A stretch of 64,000 bases of DNA from Cupriavidus pauculus (GCF_008801835.1 NZ_VZOW01000009.1:62001-126000), one strand, 5' to 3'; counted from the first letter of the stretch, positions 39,746-49,307 are shown. The notes: generated by a model from the sequence alone, not told the origin. Program-made: numbers and translations.

Positions 39746-40654
39746 CTAGGCAAAGAAGCCGAGCATGTCCTCGAGCAGCGTGGCGGGAGCCTCTTCGGGC
39801 AGGTAATGTCCGCATGGCAGCGTGGCGCCCGTGACGTCCGCGGCAACCTCGCGCCACAGCTTCAGCGGCTCGAAGCAGCGCGCCACCACGCCGTGCTCGC
39901 CCCACAGCACGCGCACCGGAAGCGCCAGCTTGCGTCCGGCCTCGCGGTCGGCGCGGTCGTGATCGAGATCCACGGTGGCGGCGGCGCGATAGTCCTCGCA
40001 CATGGCATGCACGCGCGCCGGATCGCGCATCGCGCCGACATAGGCGGCCATCGCGTCCGGGACGAACGGGCTGATCGCCCCGGCGCCGGCGTGACGCAGG
40101 CCCAGCAGCCTGTCGACGAAGAACTCGGGTTCGGCGTTGATCAGCGTTTCGGGGAATGGCGCGGGCTGGATCATGAAGAACCAGTGCCAGTACGCCGCCG
40201 CAAACACCATATCGGTGGATTCGTACATCGCCAGCGTGGGTGCGATATCGAGAAGCATCACGCGCGACACCACATCGGGATGATCCATGCAGAGCCGATG
40301 TGCCACGCGCGCGCCGCGGTCGTGCGCGCACAGCGCAAAGCGCCAGTAGCCAAGCTGGCGCATCACATCGACCTGGTCCTGCGCCATGACACGCTTGCAG
40401 TAGGTTTCGTGCCGGTCCCCGCCGGCCGGCGCGCTGCTGCTGCCGTAACCGCGCAGGTCCGGCGCGATCACCGTGAAGCGGTCGGCCAGCGCCGGCGCCA
40501 CCTTGTGCCAGATGAGATGGCTCTGCGGAAACCCATGCAACAGCAACAGCGGCGGCCCCGAACCGCCGCGCACGCCGCCGATCTCGACCTCTCCCACGGT
40601 CAGCCGGAACCACTCGAAGTTGGGAAACAGCAACGCGCTGGCGTCGTTCTGCAT
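39746..40654 (-). CDS. Alpha/beta hydrolase similar to fluoroacetate dehalogenase
   Basis: A 302-residue alpha/beta hydrolase. LLLLHGFPQSHLIWH (oxyanion), DLRGYGSS, the aspartate nucleophile in CAHDRGARVAHRL, WHWFFMIQPAPFPE (matching the halide-pocket region of fluoroacetate dehalogenases) and the catalytic His in CGHYLPEEAP are in order. An Asp nucleophile fits dehalogenases and epoxide hydrolases rather than esterases. Dehalogenase activity is inferred from similarity only. The start at 40654 (MQNDAS) is preferred, with GGAG 9 bases upstream; an earlier ATG at 40696 lacks a ribosome site. Confidence 0.85.
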   Translation of the reverse strand: MQNDASALLFPNFEWFRLTVGEVEIGGVRGGSGPPLLLLHGFPQSHLIWHKVAPALADRFTVIAPDLRGYGSSSAPAGGDRHETYCKRVMAQDQVDVMRQLGYWRFALCAHDRGARVAHRLCMDHPDVVSRVMLLDIAPTLAMYESTDMVFAAAYWHWFFMIQPAPFPETLINAEPEFFVDRLLGLRHAGAGAISPFVPDAMAAYVGAMRDPARVHAMCEDYRAAATVDLDHDRADREAGRKLALPVRVLWGEHGVVARCFEPLKLWREVAADVTGATLPCGHYLPEEAPATLLEDMLGFFA

Positions 40655-40749
40655 GGTCAGGGTCTCCGCGATGTCTTTGGGTTTCCTGCCGATCATAGGC
40701 GCTATCGACGACCGGCGGCAGCGCGGGCGCAGGCGAAAGACCCTGCTTG

Positions 40750-40764
40750 TGCAACTGAATTGCA
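40750..40764. promoter_or_regulatory. 7-1-7 palindrome at the zur promoter (candidate Zur operator)
   Basis: TGCAACTGAATTGCA is a 15-bp inverted repeat of Fur-family 7-1-7 geometry. It overlaps TTGCAA (40760-40765), which with TTAAAT (40783-40788, 17-base spacer) makes a good promoter whose start would be almost at the zur ATG. The near-identical CGCAACTTTGTTGCA precedes the second cobW gene. Autoregulation by Zur is inferred. Confidence 0.55.
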
Positions 40765-40795
40765 ACTCGGCGGGGGCTATGGTTAAATCGTCCGC

Positions 40796-41314
40796 ATGAC
40801 CCGCCCCACTTCCCACCCCGCTGCCACGCAGGACCCGGCGCGGCCCGGCGACACGCGCGCCGCCACGGCCGAAGCGGCGCAACTGCGCCTGCGCCAGCTT
40901 GGCGCGCGCGTGACGCAGCCGCGTGTGGCCATCCTGGCGTGCCTGATCGACGCCGCGGAGGCGTTGACGCACCAGGCCGTGATCGACCGCCTGCCCGCCG
41001 ACGGCGAAGTCGACCGCGTCACCGTGTACCGCGTGCTGGACTGGCTCGTCGAACAGGGTGTGGCGCAGAAGCGCGCCGGCAACGACCGCGTGTTCCGCTT
41101 CACGCTGGTGGAGCACGTTGCGGCGCGCGCCGAAGTCTATCGTCAGCACAGCCACTTTCACTGCACCCGCTGCGACCGCACGTTCTGCCTGGCCTCGGCG
41201 GGCAAGTCCGTCGCGCCCAAGGTACCCAGCGGCTTTGCGGTAGAGCATGTCGAGCTGACCGTCAACGGCGTCTGCGCGGAATGCGGCAAGACCCGCAGCG
41301 ACGCGGACCACTGA
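40796..41314 (+). CDS. zur: Fur-family repressor, probably zinc-responsive Zur
   Basis: A 172-residue Fur-superfamily regulator. The winged helix spans about residues 35-90 (LTHQAVIDRLPADGEVDRVTV). Metal-site residues are the HSHFH cluster (118-122) and two CxxC pairs, C123/C126 and C160/C163, which form the structural zinc site. The first 28 residues are a poorly conserved tail. Being followed 35 bases later by a His-rich CobW GTPase, with a ZnuD-like receptor downstream, favours zinc over iron. Its mRNA may be nearly leaderless judging from the predicted promoter. Confidence 0.88.
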   Translation: MTRPTSHPAATQDPARPGDTRAATAEAAQLRLRQLGARVTQPRVAILACLIDAAEALTHQAVIDRLPADGEVDRVTVYRVLDWLVEQGVAQKRAGNDRVFRFTLVEHVAARAEVYRQHSHFHCTRCDRTFCLASAGKSVAPKVPSGFAVEHVELTVNGVCAECGKTRSDADH

Positions 41315-41349
41315 ATCCACGGGCGATCTCTTTTCACGGAGTACCACAC

Positions 41350-42453
<1,104 letters not shown>

Positions 42454-42804
42454 AGCGGCGGCACAAACCCCCGCTGTGCGCCCGCCGTCACCCCATATGA
42501 CGGGGGCGCAGCCCCGCCGGGCAGCGCCCGCTACCCTCCCATCGGGTGGGATTACCGGGAAAACTCCTGTCTCTTGTCCGGCTTTCTCCCATATCTCGGA
42601 CAAATTTGTTCAAGTACAATAGGCCGGATTTGATACCGGCGACGCACCTCGGACGCCGCCGGCATCTGCAGGGCGGCGGTCGTCGTCAGCATGAGGCGGG
42701 CCGCCAGCAGGCGCGGTCGTTGGCTTCGTGCGGAGACCGCCCTCCGCTTGGGGATCCACGATCCATGCGCCGTCACTCTTCGACGCGTAGAGAGAGGTGT
42801 CCCC
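42454..42804 (+). other. Long intergenic region and structured dksA leader
   Basis: About 350 bases. The left part has a strong hairpin, GCGCCCGCCGTCA against TGACGGGGGCGC (42478-42509), without a T-run, a possible end for the cobW transcript. A TACAAT -10-like box lies at 42615-42620, preceded by no clear -35, which would leave a leader of about 175 bases, GC-rich and able to fold, before the dksA ATG. No small gene with a ribosome site was recognised. Confidence 0.45.
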
Positions 42805-43491
42805 ATGACAGCCGCAACAAAGACCAAGGAAAGCCGCAGCAAGACTGTTACCGCTGCGGCGGAGACGCTCAAGGCGCAGCCCGAAAAGGCGACGCCAGCT
42901 CCCCGCGGCAGTACGGCGCACGCCGAAGCGGGCGAGGCTAAGGGAGGCACGCGAAGCAGCAAGACTGCAGCCAGCCAGAGTGAAACAGCCGCACCGCGCA
43001 AGCGGACGGCCACTGCACCCGAGCGGACGAAGACACCGCCGGTCGCATCAACAAGAGAATCAGCAGGAACCATGAGCAGCAACAAACTTCTGACTGAAGC
43101 TGAAATCCTGAAGATGAGCGACAAGGATTACATGAACGAGGCGCAGCTTGCCTTCTTCAAGAATCGCCTTGAGCAGCTTCGCGACGAGATCCTCAAGAAT
43201 GCGGACCAGACGACGGAACACCTGCGTGAAACGGTGATCGTGCCGGATCCGGCCGACCGCGCCACGATCGAGGAAGAACACGCACTGGAACTGCGCACGC
43301 GCGACCGCGAGCGCAAGCTGCTGAAGAAGGTCGAACAGTCTCTGCAGCGCATCGAATCCGGCGACTACGGCTGGTGCGAGGAAACCGGCGAGCCGATCGG
43401 CGTGCCGCGCCTGCTGGCCCGGCCGACTGCCACGCTGTCGCTGGAAGCGCAGCAGCGCCGCGAACTGCGTCAGAAACTGTTCGGCGACTGA
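42805..43491 (+). CDS. dksA: DksA with N-terminal extension and cysteine-poor zinc-finger region
   Basis: DksA binds the RNA polymerase secondary channel and acts with ppGpp. From M90 onward the protein matches canonical DksA (LTEAEILKMSDKDYM, coiled coil with DPADRATIEEE at its tip). Residues 1-89 are a Lys/Ala/Thr-rich low-complexity extension; an ATG at 43072 (M90) would give the standard 139 residues. AGAGAGG before 42805 supports the long form. Of the four zinc ligands only the first remains: C191, T194, S212, A215. Such cysteine-poor DksA proteins are known in other proteobacteria and do not need zinc. Confidence 0.9.
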   Translation: MTAATKTKESRSKTVTAAAETLKAQPEKATPAPRGSTAHAEAGEAKGGTRSSKTAASQSETAAPRKRTATAPERTKTPPVASTRESAGTMSSNKLLTEAEILKMSDKDYMNEAQLAFFKNRLEQLRDEILKNADQTTEHLRETVIVPDPADRATIEEEHALELRTRDRERKLLKKVEQSLQRIESGDYGWCEETGEPIGVPRLLARPTATLSLEAQQRRELRQKLFGD

Positions 43492-43514
43492 TCGCAGCGT
43501 CCGATGCAGTACAG

Positions 43515-43545
43515 GCGGCCCGGCGTTCCCGGGCCGCTTTGCTTT
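43515..43545 (+). terminator. Intrinsic terminator after dksA
   Basis: GCGGCCCGG, CGTTC, CCGGGCCGC followed by TTTGCTTT, 23 bases beyond the dksA stop. Confidence 0.75.
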
Positions 43546-43637
43546 GCGGCACTGCATTTGCCTTTGTGGCGTCACGACTACGACATAACATTGCCAACGT
43601 GCGGGGCCTGTCGCCCCGACTGGCTTTCTGCTACAGT

Positions 43638-43652
43638 CGCAACTTTGTTGCA
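43638..43652. promoter_or_regulatory. 7-1-7 palindrome before the second cobW (candidate Zur operator)
   Basis: CGCAACTTTGTTGCA, the same centre and half-site pattern as the palindrome at the zur promoter (TGCAACTGAATTGCA). It directly follows a TGCTACAGT extended -10-like sequence (43630-43637) and ends 20 bases before the ATG, so a bound repressor would cover the transcription start. Function inferred. Confidence 0.55.
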
Positions 43653-43671
43653 ATAACCCGCTCCCGTCGCC

Positions 43672-44856
43672 ATGGCCGCTCGCCTGCCCGTCACCGTGTT
43701 GTCCGGATTCACCGGCGCCGGCAAGACCACTGTGCTGCATCAGTTGATGTCGCAGTTGGGCCTGCGCCTGGCCGTGATCGACAGCCATGACGACCTGCTG
43801 GCAAGCGTGGCGCGCCTGGCGCAGACCGGCGCTCACGACTTCGCCGTGATCGAGGCCGACGCGACCGACGAGCCGCTTGGCATTGCCGAAGCTTTCGCCT
43901 TTGAAGACGAACACGGCGATGGCGCGCCGCGCGTGGCCCATCTGGATACGCTGGTGACCGTGGTCGACGCCAGCCGCTTCCTGCAGGATTATCACGACGC
44001 CGAATTTCTGTCGGCGCGCGGGCTGGCCACGCACGACGAGGACGACCGCACCGTGGTGGATGTGCTGATCGACCAGATCGAAGTCAGCGACGTCATCGTC
44101 CTCAACAAGATCGACCTCGTCGATGCCGGCCAGCTGGGCCGCCTCCACGTGGTGCTGCGCGCGCTCAATCCGCGCGCCGAACTGGTCGACGCCAGCCACG
44201 GCAATGTGCCGGCCGCGCGCGTGCTTGGCACGGGACGCTTCGACATCGACGCCACGCCGAACGCCGCGGGCTGGCAGGCCGCCCTGCAGGGCGACGCCGT
44301 ACCGGACGCCGCGGGCGTCTCGACGCTGCTGTATCGGCGGCGCCGGCCATTCCATCCGCAACGCTTTGCGGACCTGATCCATACCGAATGGATGCGCGAG
44401 CATGGCGACGTGCTGCGTTCCAAAGGCCTGTTCTGGCTGGCCAGCCGCATGGACATCGCGGGCGACTGGAGCCAGGCAGGCGGCGTCTGCCGCCCCGGCG
44501 CCGCGGGCGCATGGTGGGCTGCGATCGATGCCACCGAATGGCCCGCCGACGGCCCGGCGCGCGCGGCCATCGAAGCCGATTTGGTCGATGACGGCCTGCC
44601 CGCCGAATATGGCGATCGCCGCCAGGAACTGGTGCTGATCGGCGCGGATCTCGATGTATCGGCGCTCGAAGCGCGGCTGGACGCCTGCCTGCTCTCCGAT
44701 GCCGAGATGGCCGAGGGCCCCGACGCGTGGGCCGCGTACCCCGATCCGTTCCCCGACTGGGGCGATGCGTTCGGCGACGATCACGATCACGGTCATGACC
44801 ACGACCACGCGCACGATCACGGCGACGGTCCCTGCGATTGCGGGCATGCACACTGA
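43672..44856 (+). CDS. Aberrant CobW/COG0523 GTPase with His/Cys tail
   Basis: A 394-residue CobW-family protein. The P-loop SGFTGAGKTT (11-20) and the guanine motif NKID (145-148) are intact, as is a CobW C-terminal domain (FHPQRFADLI, GLFWLASRMD). However, the segment between the P-loop and the Walker B region is short and lacks the CxCC metal motif present in the neighbouring paralogue. Instead a metal-rich tail (about 366-394) combines a His/Asp run with CDCGHAH. It may bind metal through the tail alone. The last 11 bases overlap the next gene. Confidence 0.88.
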   Translation: MAARLPVTVLSGFTGAGKTTVLHQLMSQLGLRLAVIDSHDDLLASVARLAQTGAHDFAVIEADATDEPLGIAEAFAFEDEHGDGAPRVAHLDTLVTVVDASRFLQDYHDAEFLSARGLATHDEDDRTVVDVLIDQIEVSDVIVLNKIDLVDAGQLGRLHVVLRALNPRAELVDASHGNVPAARVLGTGRFDIDATPNAAGWQAALQGDAVPDAAGVSTLLYRRRRPFHPQRFADLIHTEWMREHGDVLRSKGLFWLASRMDIAGDWSQAGGVCRPGAAGAWWAAIDATEWPADGPARAAIEADLVDDGLPAEYGDRRQELVLIGADLDVSALEARLDACLLSDAEMAEGPDAWAAYPDPFPDWGDAFGDDHDHGHDHDHAHDHGDGPCDCGHAH

Positions 44857-45271
44857 GCTTGCTCTGATCTCTCGCTGGCGCGCGCGCGGCATCGGGCTGT
44901 CGGCGGTGCTGTGGCTCGTGGCCTGTCTGCTGCTGGCGCAGCACGCGGGCCTGATGCACCGCATCGTGCACGGCGGGCTGCTGAACGCGCCGCCAGCCGC
45001 GGCCGCGGCAATCGCACAAACGGCGCAGCCTGACGCTGACCCGACAGACACCGCCCATGCCGAATCGTTTTCCCTGAAGCTCGGCCTGCATTCGTGCGTG
45101 CTGTTCGATGGCGCCACGCTGGCCGACACACACCCTGGCGGCGTCACGCTGCCGCTGCTTGCCTTCGGCAAACCGGTCAAGCCCGCCAACCTGGCGTGGC
45201 GCTGGCCCGATCTGCCCGCCGCGCAACCTTTCCACTCCCGCGCTCCACCGGCCGCCTTCGCATTCGCCTGA
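44846..45271 (+). CDS. Small membrane-anchored protein between cobW and znuD-like genes
   Basis: A 141-residue protein; I recognise it only loosely as the DUF2946-like small proteins often found beside metal-transport TonB receptors. A basic N-terminus precedes a hydrophobic segment (GLSAVLWLVACLLLAQHAGL, about 15-34) and then MHRIVHGG; the body has a single Cys in LHSCVLFDG. It overlaps the cobW stop by 11 bases and lies 111 bases before the receptor, so it is probably co-expressed. A role in zinc uptake is inferred from position. Confidence 0.7.
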   Translation: MHTELALISRWRARGIGLSAVLWLVACLLLAQHAGLMHRIVHGGLLNAPPAAAAAIAQTAQPDADPTDTAHAESFSLKLGLHSCVLFDGATLADTHPGGVTLPLLAFGKPVKPANLAWRWPDLPAAQPFHSRAPPAAFAFA

Positions 45272-45382
45272 CTGCCGGGCGCGTGGCCGCTTGCCACGCG
45301 TCCGCGCCTGCCTTGCCGAGCGTGCGGACCGACGGCCAATGCCGCGCCACATGCTCGCTCAACCGAATTCGAATCGCGAGCC

Positions 45383-47521
45383 ATGTACTCGAACTTCACC
45401 CGTATTCCGGCGGTGCGCCGCACCCCGCTGGCGGCGCTCGCCGCCTTGATCGCCGCTGGCCTGTCGTCGCATGCCGTCGCCCAGGACGCCCCGGCCCCCG
45501 CCGCGCCCGCGCCGTCCGCGCCTTCGCTCAAGGAAGTGGTCGTCACCGCCAATCCGCTCGGCAGCGATCTCAACGAAATGGTCGCGCCGGTTTCCACGCT
45601 GGGCGGCGACGCCCTGACCGTGCGCCAGGCCAGCACCATCGGCGAGACGCTGAACAATCTGCCCGGCGTGTCCTCGTCCTACTTCGGCCCGAATTCCAGC
45701 CGGCCGATCATCCGCGGCCTGGACGGCGACCGCATCAAGATGCTGCAGAACGGCGGCTCCACACTCGACGCCTCGACGCTGTCCTACGATCACGCGGTGC
45801 CGATCGATCCGCTGGTGGCGGAGAAAATCGAAGTGGTGCGCGGCCCGGCGGCGCTGATGTACGGCGGCAACGCGGTGGGCGGCGTGGTCAATGTGATCGA
45901 CAACCGCATTCCGCGCGATCCGATCACCGGGGTGAGCGGCGCGGCCGATGTCAGCGGCACGATTGGCGGCGACAAGGGCCGCAATGCCAGCGGCATGCTC
46001 GAAGCGGGCAACGGCAAGTTCGCCGTGCACGCCGACGCGTTCGTGCGGCAGACCAGCGATCTGCGCATTCCGGGCTACGCGCGCAGCGGCAACCTGCGCG
46101 CCACGCAGCCGTTGCCCGAGGGCGAAAGCGAAGCGTACGGCAAGATCCCCAACACCAGCGCGCATCAGGAAGGCGGCTCGATGGGCGGATCCTATACGTG
46201 GGCCGACGGCTTCGTCGGCGCCAACTACTCCACCTATCGCAACGACTACGGCACGCCGGCCGAGGAAGCCGCGCGCATCAAGATGCGCCAGGATCGCATT
46301 GCGCTGGAAGGCGAGGCGCGCAACCTGGCCAGCCGCACCAACGGCGTGATCGAGTCGGTCAAGGGCAAGTTCAGCTACACCGATTACGAGCATCGCGAAA
46401 TCGAGAACGGCGTCACCGGCACCACCTTCAAGAATCACGGCTGGGATGCGCGCCTGGAAGCCACGCACGGCAAGATCGGCAACATGACCGGCGTGTTCGG
46501 CACGCAGTTCGGCCACACCGACTTCTCCGCGCTCGGTGAAGAGGCGTTCGTGCCGAGCACCGCCACCGACAACGCCGCATTCTTCGTCTTCGAGGAACTG
46601 CCGCTGATCGCCTCGGGCGATCTGAAGCTGAATCTGGGCGGCCGTCTCGACCACAGCAGCGTGAAGGCCAGCGCCAACGGCAACGACCGCTTCAGCGACG
46701 CCCAGCGCAGCTTCAACGCCGGCAGCGCGTCGGCGGGCCTGCTCTACAAGCTCACGCCGATCTGGACGTTGACCTCGAACCTGTCGTACACCGAACGCGC
46801 GCCCACCTTCTACGAGCTGTATGCCAATGGCCCGCACCTGGCCACCGGATCGTTCGAAGTGGGCGATCCGAACGCCAGCAAAGAGCGCGCGACGTCGATC
46901 GATTTGGGCGTGCGCTTCAAGCAGGGCGACCACAGCGGCAGCGTGTCCGGTTATTACAGCCGCTTCCAGAACTATCTTGCGCTGATGAACACGGGCGGCT
47001 ATCGCGATGCCGAGGGCAACGTGGTGGCTGCCGGCAGCGAAGGCGCGCTGCCGGTGCTGCAGTACATGGGCGTGCCGGCGACGCTGTACGGCTTCGAGGC
47101 CGAAGGCCGGACCCGTCTGTTGCAGAAGATGCTGACCACCAGCGACACGCTCGACTTCGAGGCGCGCGCCGACTACGTGCACGGCGAGAACCGCAACACC
47201 GGCGAAGCGCTGCCGCGTCTGTCGCCGCTGCGCCTGGGCGGATCGCTGATCTACGGGGCGGGGGCTTGGGGCGCGCGCATCAACGTGGACTGGAACGCGC
47301 GCCAGAGCCGCGTGCCGTCCGGCGATACGCCGACCGATGCGTACACGATGCTGGGCGTGGCGCTGACGTACAAGATGAAGCTGGCCGGCACGCAGACGCT
47401 GTTCTATCTGCGCGGCGACAACCTCACCAACACCGAGGCGCGCAGCGCCACGTCAATCCTGCGCGATATCGCCCCGCTGCCGGGCCGCAGCGTGCGCATC
47501 GGCATGCGCACGCAGTTCTGA
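45383..47521 (+). CDS. znuD: TonB-dependent receptor, ZnuD-like
   Basis: A 712-residue outer-membrane receptor. A signal peptide (LAALAALIAAGLSSHAVA) is followed by a plug domain with LKEVVVTANPLG, LNNLPGVSSSYFG, SRPIIRGLDGDRIKML and VEVVRGPAALMYGGNAVGG-like IEVVRGPAALMYGG, then a beta-barrel ending in the aromatic IGMRTQF. The plug resembles the meningococcal zinc receptor ZnuD (RPIIRG..DGDRIK, DHAVPIDPLVAEKIE). Position next to zur and cobW genes strengthens a zinc role. No His-rich loop is obvious, and no TonB gene is in the window. Confidence 0.87.
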   Translation: MYSNFTRIPAVRRTPLAALAALIAAGLSSHAVAQDAPAPAAPAPSAPSLKEVVVTANPLGSDLNEMVAPVSTLGGDALTVRQASTIGETLNNLPGVSSSYFGPNSSRPIIRGLDGDRIKMLQNGGSTLDASTLSYDHAVPIDPLVAEKIEVVRGPAALMYGGNAVGGVVNVIDNRIPRDPITGVSGAADVSGTIGGDKGRNASGMLEAGNGKFAVHADAFVRQTSDLRIPGYARSGNLRATQPLPEGESEAYGKIPNTSAHQEGGSMGGSYTWADGFVGANYSTYRNDYGTPAEEAARIKMRQDRIALEGEARNLASRTNGVIESVKGKFSYTDYEHREIENGVTGTTFKNHGWDARLEATHGKIGNMTGVFGTQFGHTDFSALGEEAFVPSTATDNAAFFVFEELPLIASGDLKLNLGGRLDHSSVKASANGNDRFSDAQRSFNAGSASAGLLYKLTPIWTLTSNLSYTERAPTFYELYANGPHLATGSFEVGDPNASKERATSIDLGVRFKQGDHSGSVSGYYSRFQNYLALMNTGGYRDAEGNVVAAGSEGALPVLQYMGVPATLYGFEAEGRTRLLQKMLTTSDTLDFEARADYVHGENRNTGEALPRLSPLRLGGSLIYGAGAWGARINVDWNARQSRVPSGDTPTDAYTMLGVALTYKMKLAGTQTLFYLRGDNLTNTEARSATSILRDIAPLPGRSVRIGMRTQF

Positions 47522-47528
47522 CGACGCC

Positions 47529-47561
47529 CGCGAGGCCGGTATCGCCGATGCCGGCCTCGCG
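47529..47561. terminator. Perfect hairpin between znuD-like gene and GNAT gene
   Basis: CGCGAGGCCGG (47529-47539) and CCGGCCTCGCG (47551-47561): an 11-bp perfect stem with an 11-base loop, between two convergent stops. There is no T-run, so it is a terminator-like or mRNA-end hairpin. Confidence 0.55.
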
Positions 47562-47575
47562 AGGCGCCATCTCGG

Positions 47576-48127
47576 TCATGAGGGGACGGAAAATGACTCG
47601 GGCACCAGCGAGTACACGGCCGCCGCGACGGGCCGCCCGCGCAGGATCAGACGGTTCCGGGCGATGCATTCGAACTCGGCACCGATCTTCTCGGCGACGG
47701 CGCGGCTTGCGTGGTTGGTCTCGACTGCCACGATTTCCAGACGCGTAAGCCCCAGCGCGTGAAAGCCATGGCACGCCATCATCGCGGCTGCACCCGACGC
47801 CAGGCCGCGATGCTGGCGGCTTTCGCGAATCCAGTAACCGAGATTGCCGAGATTGTCTTCGCGGCGGATCTGGTTGATGGCCACGCTGCCGTACAGGTCG
47901 CGCCCGTCTGGCGAAAACACGCCGATGTCATAGGCGGTGCCTTCCTCCATGGCGGCCGCGCACCGCGCAAACCATTCCTGCGCGTCAAACACCGAATAAT
48001 CGGCGCGCGCCCATGGCATCCACAAGCCCACGGTGGACATCGATTCACGCACCGCCATCACCAGTTGCGCCTCGTCGCTGACGCGAAACGGGCGCAGTTG
48101 AAAATGCGTGCCGCGCAGTGGTTGCAT
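47576..48127 (-). CDS. GNAT-family N-acetyltransferase (RimJ/RimL type)
   Basis: A 183-residue acetyltransferase of the ribosomal-protein-Ser/Ala type. It has an N-terminal LRGTHFQLRPFRVSDE, then LYGSVAINQIRREDNLGNLGYWI, and the acetyl-CoA region RQHRGLASGAAAMMACHGF followed by RLEIVAVETNHASRAVAEKIG. Substrate unknown. The ATG at 48127 comes 2 bases after the metallo-beta-lactamase stop, so it ends the long minus-strand run beginning at mvaB or earlier. Confidence 0.9.
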   Translation of the reverse strand: MQPLRGTHFQLRPFRVSDEAQLVMAVRESMSTVGLWMPWARADYSVFDAQEWFARCAAAMEEGTAYDIGVFSPDGRDLYGSVAINQIRREDNLGNLGYWIRESRQHRGLASGAAAMMACHGFHALGLTRLEIVAVETNHASRAVAEKIGAEFECIARNRLILRGRPVAAAVYSLVPESFSVPS

Positions 48128-48129
48128 GA

Positions 48130-49056
48130 TCAATCCCGGTTGACGACCTGATCGCCTTCGAGCACCAGCGCGCCGACGCGGGCCAGCGCCTGCAGCGTCT
48201 GATCGAAGATGTCATCGAGCGATTGCGCCGGCATGAAACGCCGATGAATGCGCTGCATTAGCGGCGTGGCACGCATCCACTCGGCCAGCGTGTCGCGCGG
48301 CAACGCCTGCGCTTCGAGCAGCTTGAATTTCACCAGCACGCGGATCGCATGCGTGGCGTTGCGCAGCGGATCGCCCTGCAGATAGTCGAGCCGGCCTTTC
48401 GCGCGCGCCACGGCGCCGGCCACGTCCGCGAAGACGCGGCCATGCCCCGGGATCACCACGCGCGCGTCGAGCGTTTCGATCAGGGCCAGGATCGCCGCTT
48501 GTTCTGCAAAGCCGCTCTCGCCGTCGAGCTCCGGAAAGATCACGCCGAAGCCGTTTTCCCACAGCGCGTCGCCCGAAATCAGAATGCCGTGCGCCGGCGC
48601 GAACAGCATCACCGCGTGGGGATCGTGTCCCGGCGCGGCAATCGCCCGCCAATCGATCGCGCCCAGCCACAGGCTGTCGCCGTCGCGCACCACATCGTCA
48701 AACCCGAAGCGCGCGCACTGCTGGCCCGTGGCCTCGAAACTGAGCGCCTGCGCGTCCCAGGCCGACACCGCGGCGGCCTCTGCCGCCGGAATCGATGTGC
48801 GTACCGGCCAGTTGGCCTGCAGCGCGGCATTGCCGCCGCAATGATCGGAATGCAGATGGGTATTGATGACGCGCCGCAACGGCCGGCCGTCAAGCGCCGC
48901 GCGCACCAGCGCCACGGTCTGGTGCGCATGCGTGACATAGCCCGTGTCGACCAGCGCGGCGTCGTCATTGGCGTCATCGACGAACAGCACATTGTTGGCC
49001 GACAGCCACCCGCGTTCGAACACGCGCATGGTGTGCGGCAGCGTCGGCGCGCTCAT
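48130..49056 (-). CDS. Metallo-beta-lactamase-fold hydrolase
   Basis: A 308-residue MBL-fold protein with the metal motif HLHSDH (H67, H69, D71, H72), followed by DWRAIAAPGHDPHAVMLF and VVIPGHGRVF carrying further metal ligands. The domain architecture resembles glyoxalase II-like or thioesterase-like enzymes rather than antibiotic-hydrolysing ones. The ATG at 49056 lies 11 bases after the DUF1289 gene stop. In the leucine-degradation neighbourhood a CoA- or glutathione-thioester substrate is conceivable, but this is only context. Confidence 0.88.
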   Translation of the reverse strand: MSAPTLPHTMRVFERGWLSANNVLFVDDANDDAALVDTGYVTHAHQTVALVRAALDGRPLRRVINTHLHSDHCGGNAALQANWPVRTSIPAAEAAAVSAWDAQALSFEATGQQCARFGFDDVVRDGDSLWLGAIDWRAIAAPGHDPHAVMLFAPAHGILISGDALWENGFGVIFPELDGESGFAEQAAILALIETLDARVVIPGHGRVFADVAGAVARAKGRLDYLQGDPLRNATHAIRVLVKFKLLEAQALPRDTLAEWMRATPLMQRIHRRFMPAQSLDDIFDQTLQALARVGALVLEGDQVVNRD

Positions 49057-49067
49057 GCCTCGGTGTC

Positions 49068-49307
49068 CTACGCGCACAGGCGCGGCACTCGCGCGGGCAG
49101 CAAGGTCCAGACATGGCGGCGCTGGCCATCGTCGGCCTTCGACCATGCGGCGATTTCCTCGATCGTGCGCAGGCATCCCTCGCAATAGCCGGTGGCCGCG
49201 TCCATCTTGCAGACGCTGCGGCATGGCGACGGCACAGGCGACACGATCTGCGCCGCCGCGGCGCCGCGGATCAGGTCTGCGAGCAGGCGGCGATGGGCCG
49301 GTGTCAT
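49068..49307 (-). CDS. DUF1289 small cysteine protein
   Basis: A 79-residue protein of the DUF1289 family. Its core SPCRSVCKMDAATGYCEGCL presents four cysteines in the family pattern CxxxC..CxxC, followed by RTIEEIAAWS, which is highly conserved. The function is unknown; members are usually short and sit next to housekeeping genes. The ATG overlaps the stop of the YbaK gene (ATGA). Confidence 0.88.
   Translation of the reverse strand: MTPAHRRLLADLIRGAAAAQIVSPVPSPCRSVCKMDAATGYCEGCLRTIEEIAAWSKADDGQRRHVWTLLPARVPRLCA

Noticed and set aside
38333..40786. A plus-strand open frame of about 817 codons opposite the Bug-family and hydrolase genes
   Set aside because: Same codon-bias artefact; the minus-strand genes have signal peptide, catalytic motifs and terminators.
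41315..41349. A Zur-type operator between zur and the first cobW
   Set aside because: The 35-base gap contains no TGCAA/TTGCA dyad; the two genes most likely share the promoter upstream of zur.
43060..45657. A minus-strand open frame of about 865 codons opposite dksA and the second cobW
   Set aside because: The plus strand carries recognised families with ribosome sites here; the antisense product is repetitive and matches no domain.
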